Shown in pieces: positions 14,497-21,492 of a stretch of 21,492 nucleotides of DNA. The notes beneath the pieces were generated by a model. The model was given only the letters and a program-made list of their open reading frames with translations. It did not search any database and had not been told where the DNA came from. A program made the translations under genes and the position numbers. The DNA is from an uncultured Actinomycetes bacterium. GTDB lineage: Bacteria > Actinomycetota > Acidimicrobiia > IMCC26256 > PALSA-555. Location: assembly GCA_937927875.1 (NCBI GenBank), contig CALEYV010000053.1, positions 1-21,492 on the forward strand, written 5' to 3'. Within the stretch, counting starts at the first letter, position 1. Each line of letters begins with the position of its first letter.

Positions 14497-14500
<4 letters not shown>
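13643..14500 (-). CDS. ygfZ: YgfZ/GcvT-like folate-binding protein (Fe-S cluster maintenance)
   Basis: A 285-residue protein of the YgfZ branch of the GcvT-fold family, which binds tetrahydrofolate and supports repair or assembly of certain iron-sulfur enzymes. The diagnostic motif KGCFVGQE is at 192-199, with the conserved Cys194, followed by RIDTRGHVNR. Other typical segments are FLQSLVSQDL, LLLSPQGKVDV and FRIEAGVPRLGVDVDDATIPQE. GTG at 14500 overlaps the trpE stop by 4 bases. The open frame runs further upstream into trpE, but only the sequence after this GTG is conserved. Why a folate/Fe-S protein is co-translated with trpE is unclear; it may simply share the transcript. Confidence 0.92.
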
Positions 14501-16019
<1,519 letters not shown>

Positions 16020-16023
<4 letters not shown>

Positions 16024-16388
16024 GACTCCGGGCCACCGAACCGCCGGAAGAAGCAGCTGACGGCGCCGGTGTGGCAGGCGCCGCGCCCTTCCTGCTCTAC
16101 GACGAACAGGAGCACGTCACCGTCGCAGTCGTAGTACGCCTCCCGAACCCACTGGCGGTCGCCCGACGTGTCGCCCTTGCGCCAGAGCTCGCGCCGGCTG
16201 CGGCTCCAGAACACCGTCCGCCCCTCCTCGAGGGTGCGGCGCAGCGACTCCTCGTTCATCCAGGCCAGCATGAGGACGCGCCCGGAGGACTGGTCCTGCA
16301 CGATCGCGGGGACGAGGCCGTCCGCGTTCCACTGGATCTCGCCGAGGTCCTCGTCGCGGACCGGCACCGGCGTCGCGGTGGGAGCCAT
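16020..16388 (-). CDS. hisI: phosphoribosyl-AMP cyclohydrolase
   Basis: A 122-residue monofunctional HisI that opens the adenine ring of phosphoribosyl-AMP in histidine synthesis. Visible motifs are VLMLAWMNEESL, RTVFWSRSRRELWRKG, the metal-binding DCDGD (Asp87, Asp89, Asp91 with Cys88) and CHTGAVSCFF (Cys105, His106, Cys112). No HisE domain is fused. ATG at 16388 is chosen by a TACGCT hexamer 8 bases upstream; the longer open frame reaches into the divergent peptidase gene. It leads the hisI-trpE-ygfZ-membrane protein unit, so one histidine gene and the gatekeeper of tryptophan synthesis share a transcript. Confidence 0.95.
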
Positions 16389-16396
16389 CGCGTTCG

Positions 16397-16402
16397 AGCG
16401 TA
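16397..16402 (-). promoter_or_regulatory. candidate leaderless -10 (TACGCT) for hisI-trpE-ygfZ
   Basis: The minus strand reads TACGCTCGAACGCGATG, the ATG being the hisI start. The same string with only two differences (GG for AA) precedes the hydrolase at 19435. There is no leader and hence no attenuator or T-box. Confidence 0.58.
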
Positions 16403-16444
16403 GCCGTCGCCTCCTCGAACGCAGACCGGAATGGGGCGTCGCGC

Positions 16445-16450
16445 GAGACT
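16445..16450 (+). promoter_or_regulatory. weak candidate -10 (GAGACT) for the oligopeptidase gene
   Basis: GAGACT is followed by 9 bases and ATG at 16460, with no Shine-Dalgarno sequence. It resembles CACACT-N9-ATG before trpC. The hexamer departs from TANNNT at position one, so this is a weak call. Confidence 0.28.
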
Positions 16451-16459
16451 CGCCACCCC

Positions 16460-18571
16460 ATGGCCGAGCCCCCGGAGCCGCCGCGCGCGCCACGGCGCCC
16501 GACCGTGCTGCGCCACGGCGAGGACGTGCGCGTCGACGACTGGTACTGGCTGCGCGAGCGGGACAACCCGGAGGTGCTCGCCCACCTCGAAGCCGAGAAC
16601 GAGTACACCGCGGCGATCCTCGGGCCCCTCGAGCCGCACCGCGAGCGGCTCTTCGAGGAGATCAAGCGCCGCGTCGTCGAGACCGACGTCGCCGCGCCGG
16701 TGCGCTGGGGCGCCTACCAGTACTTCGCGCGGACGATCGAAGGCCGCCAGTACCCGGTGCACTGCCGCCGCCCCGCCGCCGCGGCGGGACCGGCGGCCCA
16801 CGAGGAGCCGGGCCGGCTCGGCGGGGAGGAGGTGCTCCTCGACGAGAACGCGCTCGCCCGCCCCGACGAGTACTTCGCGCTCCGAGGCCTCGCGGTGTCA
16901 CCGGCCCAGCGGCTGCTCGCGTACGCGGTGGACCGCACCGGCGGCGAACGGGCCCAGCTGCGGTTCCGGGACCTCGACGAGGCCCGGGACCTCCCCGACG
17001 AGGTCCCGGACACGTACTACGGGCTGGCGTGGGCCGACGAGCGCACCGTCCTCTACGTCCGGCCCGACGAGGCCATGCGCCCGTTCCAGGTGTGGCGGCA
17101 CGTGCTCGGCGAGGCCGCGGCCGACGACGCCATCGTCTTCGAGGAGCCCGACGAGCGGTTCTACGTGTCCGTCCGCCGGGCCCGATCGGGCTGGGTCGTG
17201 CTCGAGACGGCGTCGAAGACGACCAGCGAGGCGTGGCTCGTCGACCCCGACCGTCCGGAGGAGCCGGCCACGGTCGTGCACCCGCGGGAACCGGGTCTCG
17301 AGTACCACGTCGAGCCGCACCGCGGCCGGGCCGGGACCCGCCTGTTCATCGTGACGAACGCCGACGGGGCACGCGACTTCCAGGTCGTGGTCGCGCCGGC
17401 CGCCACGCCCGGCCGGGCGCACTGGGAGCCGCTGGTGCCGCCGCAGCGCGACGTCCGGGTCGAGCGCGTGGACGCGTTCGCCCGCTACCTGGTGGTGTCG
17501 GACCGGGCCGACGGTCTCCCCCGCGTCCGGGCGATCGACCTCGAGGCGGGCACCGACGAGGTCGTCGACACCGGCGACGCGGTCGCCACCACGTGGCTCG
17601 GCGGGACGCCGGAGTTCGACACCGACGTGATCCGGGTCGTGGCGACCTCGCTCGTCCTGCCGACCACCGACTACGACTACGCGCTGCCGACCCGCACCGC
17701 GGTCGTCGTGAAGCGCCAGCGCGTCGACGGCTACGAACCGGACCGGTTCGAGACGGCCCGGCTCTGGGCCCGGGCCGAGGACGGGGAGGCGGTGCCGATC
17801 TCGCTGATCCGCCCCCGGGGCGCGCCGCTCGACGGCACCGGGGCGATGCTGCTCTACGGCTACGGCGCCTACGAGATCTCCATCGACCCGACGTTCTCGA
17901 TCAGCCGGCTCAGCCTCCTCGAGCGGGGTGTCACGTACGCGATCGCCCACGTCCGAGGCGGGGGCGAGCTCGGCCGCCGCTGGTACGAGGACGGCCGGCT
18001 CGACCACAAGCGCAACACCTTCACCGACTTCCTCGCCTGCGCCGACCACCTCGTCGCCGAGGGCCACGTGGCACCGGGGCGGCTGGTGGCCCGGGGTGGC
18101 AGCGCGGGCGGGCTGCTCATGGGCGCGGCGCTGAACCTCGCCCCGATCCGGTGGCGCGCCGTCGTCGCCGAGGTGCCGTTCGTCGACTGCCTGACCACCA
18201 TGCTCGACCCATCACTGCCGCTCACGGTCACCGAGTGGGACGAGTGGGGGAACCCGGCCGCGGACGAGCAGATCTACGCCTACCTGCGGGGCTACTCCCC
18301 GTATGACAACGTCCACGCCGCGCCGTACCCGGCCATCCTCGTCACCGCGGGCGTGAACGACCCTCGCGTCCAGTACTGGGAGCCGGCGAAATGGGTGCAG
18401 CGGCTGCGGACGACGACGACCGGCGACCAGCCGACGCTGCTGAAGACCGAGCTCGGCGCCGGTCACCACGGCCGCAGCGGCCGCTACGACACCTGGCGGG
18501 AAGAGGCGTTCGTGCTCGCGTTCGTGCTCGACGCGGTCGGCGCCGGCGACGCGGACCCGCCGGCGGGCTGA
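16460..18571 (+). CDS. ptrB: S9 family oligopeptidase B (prolyl oligopeptidase fold)
   Basis: A 703-residue serine peptidase cutting small peptides, in oligopeptidase B after Arg or Lys. The N-terminus RHGEDVRVDDWYWLRERDNPEVLAHLEAEN is typical, followed by a beta-propeller of about 330 residues that filters substrates by size. The C-terminal alpha/beta hydrolase domain contains YGYGAYEISIDPTFS and HVRGGGELGRRWYEDG. The catalytic triad is Ser548 (RGGSAGG), Asp634 (GVNDPRVQYWEPAKW) and His669 (GAGHHGRSGR). It is full length, with no signal peptide, so cytosolic. It stands alone on the plus strand, divergent from hisI, and its stop is 4 bases from the convergent thioesterase stop. Specificity for basic residues is inferred from the family. 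Confidence 0.94.
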   Translation: MAEPPEPPRAPRRPTVLRHGEDVRVDDWYWLRERDNPEVLAHLEAENEYTAAILGPLEPHRERLFEEIKRRVVETDVAAPVRWGAYQYFARTIEGRQYPVHCRRPAAAAGPAAHEEPGRLGGEEVLLDENALARPDEYFALRGLAVSPAQRLLAYAVDRTGGERAQLRFRDLDEARDLPDEVPDTYYGLAWADERTVLYVRPDEAMRPFQVWRHVLGEAAADDAIVFEEPDERFYVSVRRARSGWVVLETASKTTSEAWLVDPDRPEEPATVVHPREPGLEYHVEPHRGRAGTRLFIVTNADGARDFQVVVAPAATPGRAHWEPLVPPQRDVRVERVDAFARYLVVSDRADGLPRVRAIDLEAGTDEVVDTGDAVATTWLGGTPEFDTDVIRVVATSLVLPTTDYDYALPTRTAVVVKRQRVDGYEPDRFETARLWARAEDGEAVPISLIRPRGAPLDGTGAMLLYGYGAYEISIDPTFSISRLSLLERGVTYAIAHVRGGGELGRRWYEDGRLDHKRNTFTDFLACADHLVAEGHVAPGRLVARGGSAGGLLMGAALNLAPIRWRAVVAEVPFVDCLTTMLDPSLPLTVTEWDEWGNPAADEQIYAYLRGYSPYDNVHAAPYPAILVTAGVNDPRVQYWEPAKWVQRLRTTTTGDQPTLLKTELGAGHHGRSGRYDTWREEAFVLAFVLDAVGAGDADPPAG

Positions 18572-18575
18572 CGGC

Positions 18576-19400
18576 TCAGCGCGTCCACGGGATCGTCGCC
18601 GCCAGCTGCCGGCTCTGGGCCAGCAGGGTGCCGTCGGGCGCCCACACCTCCCCGTCCTCCTCCATGAAGCCGTCGGCGGTGACGGTGGTCCGGAACACGG
18701 CGAGGACGAAGTCGTCGGTGCGAAGCCCCGGGTGCGGCAGCGACGACCGGAAGTGCACGGTCAGGTCGATCGTCGGGACGAACAGCGATTCCTCGACCCG
18801 CGTGAAGATCGCGGGCAGCCAGGCGTCGGTCACCGCCGCGATGGCAGGTGGGTCGAGCAGCTGGGGCTCCTCGCAGCGGATCCACCCGCCGGCCACCGCG
18901 TGACGGGCGCGGGGCGCGCCCAGCTCCGGCGGCCGTCCGATCGCCCAGCGGGTGTCCCACCGGGACGCGATGGGCGGCGCCTCCGGCATCGGGGCGGTCC
19001 GGGGCAGCGCGTGCGGCGGCGGGACCTCGGGCGGCTCGAGGTCACAGAACGACGGGCCCGGACGTGGTGCCGAGCAGGCGGCGACGGCGAGCGCGACGAG
19101 TCGGTCGTCCTGGGTGACGCGGGCCGAGCACGAGGTCAGCGAGCGCCCCTCGCGCTCGATGGTCGTCGTGATCAGCACCTCGCCGGCGTCCGACGGCGAC
19201 ACGAAGTGGATGGTGAGCGACCGGGCCGCTCGAGCCGGGTCACCGACCCGGGCCTCGAGGGCCCGCAGGATGATGGCGGCGAGGTAGCCGCCGTTGGGGC
19301 CCCGCACGACGAACCAGCCGGGTTCGATCCGGGCCCGGAACGTGGCCTCGTCCACGCGCGTGACGGCGGTGTCCCGGTCGAGGCTCGGGCCGGCTGGCAC
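18576..19400 (-). CDS. acyl-CoA thioesterase-like protein, double hotdog (4HBT_3/TesB type)
   Basis: A 274-residue protein of the thioesterase superfamily that would hydrolyse acyl-CoA thioesters. The first hotdog half has WFVVRGPNGGYLAAIILRAL (30-48), the typical NGGY segment, and SLTIHFVSP. The second half has WLPAIFTRVEE..., IDLTVHFRSSLPHPG and the terminal VWAPDGTLLAQSRQLA, both characteristic of the TesB/4HBT_3 group. GTG at 19400 is chosen because a TACCGT hexamer lies 6 bases upstream and the longer frame would overlap the divergent hydrolase start at 19435. Substrate chain length cannot be read. It could serve lipid turnover with the crotonase elsewhere in the window, but nothing links them directly. 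Confidence 0.86.
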   Translation of the reverse strand: MPAGPSLDRDTAVTRVDEATFRARIEPGWFVVRGPNGGYLAAIILRALEARVGDPARAARSLTIHFVSPSDAGEVLITTTIEREGRSLTSCSARVTQDDRLVALAVAACSAPRPGPSFCDLEPPEVPPPHALPRTAPMPEAPPIASRWDTRWAIGRPPELGAPRARHAVAGGWIRCEEPQLLDPPAIAAVTDAWLPAIFTRVEESLFVPTIDLTVHFRSSLPHPGLRTDDFVLAVFRTTVTADGFMEEDGEVWAPDGTLLAQSRQLAATIPWTR

Positions 19401-19406
19401 CGGGTG

Positions 19407-19412
19407 ACGGTA
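19407..19412 (-). promoter_or_regulatory. candidate leaderless -10 (TACCGT) for the thioesterase gene
   Basis: On the minus strand TACCGT is followed by 6 bases (CACCCG) and GTG at 19400. It is 8 bases from the opposing TACGCT at 19421-19426, so the two promoters overlap. Confidence 0.5.
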
Positions 19413-19420
19413 CCCATCGA

Positions 19421-19426
19421 TACGCT
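19421..19426 (+). promoter_or_regulatory. candidate leaderless -10 (TACGCT) for the alpha/beta hydrolase gene
   Basis: The plus strand reads TACGCTCGGCCGCGATG, the ATG being at 19435, giving an 8-base spacing identical to hisI. No Shine-Dalgarno sequence is present. Its upstream half lies in the start of the thioesterase gene. Confidence 0.57.
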
Positions 19427-19434
19427 CGGCCGCG

Positions 19435-20085
19435 ATGCCCCCGCCGCAGTCCCTCCCGATCGTGACCGACGACGGCACTCGGCTCGAGGCCGAGCTCGCC
19501 GTCGCCGCCGGCGAACGAGCGGGGATGGTGCTGTGTCACCCGCACCCGCAGTACGGCGGGACGATGCGCTCGATCGTCATCAGCGCCCTCTTCGAGGCCC
19601 TGCCGCCGACCGGGGTGAGCTGCCTGCGGTTCAACTTCCGGGGCGTCGAGGGCAGCGACGGCTTCTACGACGACGGCCGAGGCGAGCGCGCCGACGCCCG
19701 AGCCGCCGTCGAGGCGCTCGCCGATCGACTGCCGGCGCCGACGCCGCTCGTCATCGCCGGCTGGTCGTTCGGCGCCGACATCGCCCTGTCCACCCTGGAC
19801 CCTCGGATCGCGGCCTGGCTGGCCGTCGCGCCGCCGTTCCACTTCGTCGACGATCCGGCCCCGGCCGGCAGCGACGAGCGCCCGAAGCTGCTCGCGCTGG
19901 CCGAGCACGACGAGGTGCGGGCGCCGGCCGACGTGCAGGCACGGGTGGCCGGGTGGCGCAGCACCGAGGTGGTCGTGGTCCCGGGGGCGAGCCACTTCTT
20001 CGTGGGCCGCACCACGAGGGTGGTCGAGCTGGCGGGGGCGTTCGTCGACCGGGTCACGGCCGCGACGGCGCCGGGGGCGGCCTAG
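19435..20085 (+). CDS. alpha/beta hydrolase (dienelactone hydrolase-like)
   Basis: A 216-residue cytosolic alpha/beta hydrolase. CHPHPQYGGTM at 34-44 is the oxyanion region typical of this small-hydrolase group. The segment RFNFRGVEGSDGFYDDGRGE follows. The nucleophile is Ser111 in GWSFGAD, the acid Asp159 in AEHDEVRAP and the base His187 in PGASHFFVGR, so the triad is complete. It has no signal peptide, and the length matches the YGGTM-type hydrolases of unknown substrate found across bacteria. ATG at 19435 is set by the TACGCT hexamer 8 bases upstream. It diverges from the thioesterase gene with 34 bases between starts. An ester or thioester substrate is likely but unproved. Confidence 0.9.
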   Translation: MPPPQSLPIVTDDGTRLEAELAVAAGERAGMVLCHPHPQYGGTMRSIVISALFEALPPTGVSCLRFNFRGVEGSDGFYDDGRGERADARAAVEALADRLPAPTPLVIAGWSFGADIALSTLDPRIAAWLAVAPPFHFVDDPAPAGSDERPKLLALAEHDEVRAPADVQARVAGWRSTEVVVVPGASHFFVGRTTRVVELAGAFVDRVTAATAPGAA

Positions 20086-20099
20086 CGATCGGCAATGGG

Positions 20100-20123
20100 C
20101 GGCGCGAGCAGGCTCCCGCGCCG
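20100..20123. terminator. bidirectional GC hairpin between the hydrolase and the 70-aa gene
   Basis: CGGCGCG and CGCGCCG pair as a 7-base stem around a 10-base centre in which AG and CT may also pair. It occupies most of the 43-base convergent gap. No U-tract is present on either strand. A role ending both transcripts is inferred from position. Confidence 0.45.
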
Positions 20124-20128
20124 GGCAG

Positions 20129-20341
20129 TCAGCGGGTGAGGACCGGCGCGAAGCCGTGGCGGTCGAGGAAGGCGGCGCGGCGCTCGACGGCGGTCCGCCA
20201 GTGGGTCAGATCGTGCTCGAAGTTGCTGCGGTCGCCGTCCTCGTAGGCGTGCTCGAGCTCGTCGAAGGCCTCGTCCTCGGCGTCGAGCAGCTCGCGGTAG
20301 CGCCGCAGAAACGCGTCGTCGATCGTCGCCACCTCGTCCAT
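20129..20341 (-). CDS. 70-residue acidic hypothetical protein downstream of hisA
   Basis: A small charged protein I do not recognise. It is predicted mostly alpha-helical: FLRRYRELLDAEDEAFDELEHAYEDGD is strongly acidic with a heptad-like spacing of hydrophobics, and HWRTAVERRAAFLDRHGF is more basic. There is no cysteine and no membrane segment. Good support for it being real comes from the strong Shine-Dalgarno sequence AGGGGGAGGA (20348-20357, core 6 bases before ATG) and its own ATG 67 bases after the hisA stop. The leadered start differs from its leaderless-looking neighbours. Helical hairpin or small binding protein are guesses only. Confidence 0.65.
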   Translation of the reverse strand: MDEVATIDDAFLRRYRELLDAEDEAFDELEHAYEDGDRSNFEHDLTHWRTAVERRAAFLDRHGFAPVLTR

Positions 20342-20347
20342 GCGGTG

Positions 20348-20357
20348 TCCTCCCCCT
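20348..20357 (-). promoter_or_regulatory. strong ribosome binding site for the 70-aa gene
   Basis: The minus strand reads AGGGGGAGGA, 6 bases before ATG. It fixes this start and supports the small gene as translated. Confidence 0.65.
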
Positions 20358-20408
20358 CGGCCCGCCGGTGGGCCGCTCCGCGGACGGTACCCGAGACCGG
20401 CGCCGGGG

Positions 20409-21149
20409 TCACGGGCCCGGGGCCACGGCCGCCAGCGCCTCGCCGAGGGTGAAGCGGCCCTCGTACAGGGCCCGGCCGACGATGGCGCCGGCGAGCTGAC
20501 GGCCCTCTACCTCGAGATGCCGGAGGGCGGTGAGGTCGGCGAGCGATCCGACGCCGCCGCTGGCGATCACCGGAATCGTCGTGGCGCCGAGGACCGCGGC
20601 CAGCTGGTCGCGGTCGGGGCCGGCCATGGTCCCGTCCCGGGAGATCTCGGTGACGATGAGCGCCGCGACGCCGACCGACGCCAGCTCGCGCGCCAGGTCG
20701 ACGAGGTCGCGGCCGGTCGCCTCGGTCCAGCCCTCGACCGCGAGCTCGCGGCCGCGGGCGTCCAGCCCGACCGCGATTCGGCCCGGGTGGGCGGTGCAGA
20801 GGTCCTCGACCAGCGCCGGCCGCTCGACCGCCGCGGTGCCGACGACGACCCGGGCCGCACCGGCGAGCAGCAGCGCGCCCGCGGCCTCGAGGCTTCGGAC
20901 GCCGCCGCCCGCCTGCACCAGGCACGGCACCGCGGCTGCGATGGCCTCGACGACGGCGAGGTTGGCGGGCTCGCCGGTCCGGGCCGCGTCGAGGTCCACG
21001 ACGTGGATCCAGTGGGCCCCGGCCCCGGCGAACGACCGCGCCACCGCCACCGGGTCATCGGCGTAGACGGTCTCCTCGGCGAAGTCGCCCCGGGTGAGGC
21101 GCACCGCCCGCCCGGCGCGCACGTCGATGGCCGGGTAGAGGGTCAGCAC
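20409..21149 (-). CDS. hisA: phosphoribosylformimino-AICAR-P isomerase (ProFAR isomerase)
   Basis: A 246-residue TIM-barrel isomerase of histidine synthesis. The catalytic aspartates are Asp9 (YPAIDVRAG) and Asp130 (VGLDAR), with Thr167 and Asp172 in VTEISRDGTMAGP. Phosphate loops GGGVRS and ASGGVGS are present. PriA, the dual HisA/TrpF enzyme of many actinobacteria, typically has DLDAAFGRGSN; here the segment is DLDAARTGEPAN, nearer the HisA form, and a separate trpF exists at 4016-4705. GTG at 21149 is 4 bases after the hisB stop and is preceded by AGGAAG directly adjoining it, so coupling to hisB is likely. hisH, normally between these genes, is absent. Confidence 0.94.
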   Translation of the reverse strand: MLTLYPAIDVRAGRAVRLTRGDFAEETVYADDPVAVARSFAGAGAHWIHVVDLDAARTGEPANLAVVEAIAAAVPCLVQAGGGVRSLEAAGALLLAGAARVVVGTAAVERPALVEDLCTAHPGRIAVGLDARGRELAVEGWTEATGRDLVDLARELASVGVAALIVTEISRDGTMAGPDRDQLAAVLGATTIPVIASGGVGSLADLTALRHLEVEGRQLAGAIVGRALYEGRFTLGEALAAVAPGP

Positions 21150-21153
21150 CTTC

Positions 21154-21492
21154 CTACAGGGCGCCCTTCGTGGACGGGACGGCGGTCCCCTCGACCCGCA
21201 CCGCGTCGCGCAGGGAGCGGGCGACGCCCTTGAACGAGGCCTCGATCACGTGGTGGCCGTTGCGGCCCGACAGCGACCGCAGGTGAAGGGTCAGCATCGC
21301 CGCCACCGTGAGCGCCCGCCAGAACTCCTCGCAGAGCTGGGGATCGAAGGTGCCGATCCACTCCGCGACCGGGTCGACGTCGTAGACGAGGTAGGGCCGG
21401 CCCGACAGGTCGAGGGCGACCTGCACCAGCGCCTCATCGAGGGGGACGAGCGCCGACGCGAAGCGGCGGACCCCGGCCTTGTCGCCGAGCGC
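21154..21492 (-). CDS. hisB: imidazoleglycerol-phosphate dehydratase, C-terminal part (cut by window edge)
   Basis: The last 112 residues of monofunctional HisB, which dehydrates imidazoleglycerol phosphate to imidazoleacetol phosphate. The visible part begins ALGDKAGVRRFASALVPLDEAL and continues DLSGRPYLVYD, both conserved. The second metal-binding motif is in GHHVIEASFKGVARSLRDAV (His-His-x2-Glu), and the protein ends with the typical PSTKGAL. The frame is open to the window edge. No phosphatase domain would be expected in this arrangement, but the N-terminus is not visible. hisA follows after 4 bases. Confidence 0.95.
   Translation of the reverse strand, partial: ALGDKAGVRRFASALVPLDEALVQVALDLSGRPYLVYDVDPVAEWIGTFDPQLCEEFWRALTVAAMLTLHLRSLSGRNGHHVIEASFKGVARSLRDAVRVEGTAVPSTKGAL

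Noticed and set aside
16389..16459. A trp leader peptide, attenuator or T-box before hisI-trpE
   Set aside because: The gap is 71 bases and shared with a divergent gene, and the -10 hexamer is 8 bases from ATG; there is no Trp-codon run or terminator/antiterminator pair.
16389..16493. Longer start for hisI
   Set aside because: The added 35 residues overlap the oligopeptidase start and are not HisI-like; the ATG at 16388 has a promoter-like hexamer at the right distance.
16168..18306. 712-codon plus-strand frame across the oligopeptidase gene
   Set aside because: Its sequence is Arg/Pro/Gly-rich and has no domain, while the other plus frame encodes a complete S9 peptidase with catalytic triad.
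20409..21149. Calling the isomerase PriA (bifunctional HisA/TrpF)
   Set aside because: The DLDAARTGEPAN loop is nearer HisA, and a dedicated trpF is present in the window.

Overview
The window is high-GC, densely coded DNA (about 70% GC by eye) that reads as an actinobacterial chromosome. The class is probably Acidimicrobiia or a near relative. That placement is an inference from gene content: a separate trpF, a HisA-type rather than PriA-type isomerase, and the his-to-trp gene order. No database search was possible. There are no rRNA, tRNA, CRISPR, insertion sequence or phage features. No stretch over 300 bases lacks a gene; the largest gap is 130 bases (986-1115).

The backbone is a broken-up his/trp supercluster, all on the minus strand. 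Read from the right edge leftwards it is hisB (cut by the edge), hisA and a 70-aa acidic protein; then hisI, trpE, ygfZ and a small membrane protein; then trpC and trpB2; then trpF, trpB, trpA and a small HIT-like protein with two CxxC pairs. This resembles the his-trp order of Streptomyces and Mycobacterium (hisD-C-B-H-A-F-I-trpE-C-B-A). hisH, hisF, trpD and trpG are not in this window. Plus-strand genes separate the blocks: a PAP2-type membrane phosphatase with a crotonase (4778-6540); a GH1 glycosidase, an OmpR-type two-component system and an amidohydrolase (8659-13386); an oligopeptidase B (16460-18571); and an alpha/beta hydrolase (19435-20085). One more minus-strand gene, a thioesterase, sits at 18576-19400.

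At the left edge an ECF sigma factor and its zinc-finger anti-sigma factor are transcribed away from a secreted type 1 copper protein (cupredoxin).

Genes within each block are tightly coupled, with 4-base ATGA or GTGA stop/start overlaps at eight junctions. The first gene of most blocks has no Shine-Dalgarno sequence. Instead a TANNNT-like -10 hexamer, often beginning TAC, lies 6-9 bases before the GTG or ATG, which suggests leaderless transcripts. In two places (trpC/GH1 and thioesterase/hydrolase) such promoters are interlocked, with divergent start codons only 29 and 34 bases apart. Genes with real leaders (cupredoxin, PAP2, response regulator, 70-aa protein) do have Shine-Dalgarno sequences. 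The main points of interest are this promoter architecture, the two TrpB types, the PHO-box-like direct repeat before the response regulator, and the HIT-like protein coupled to trpA. I did not see evidence for a wholly new multi-gene system.
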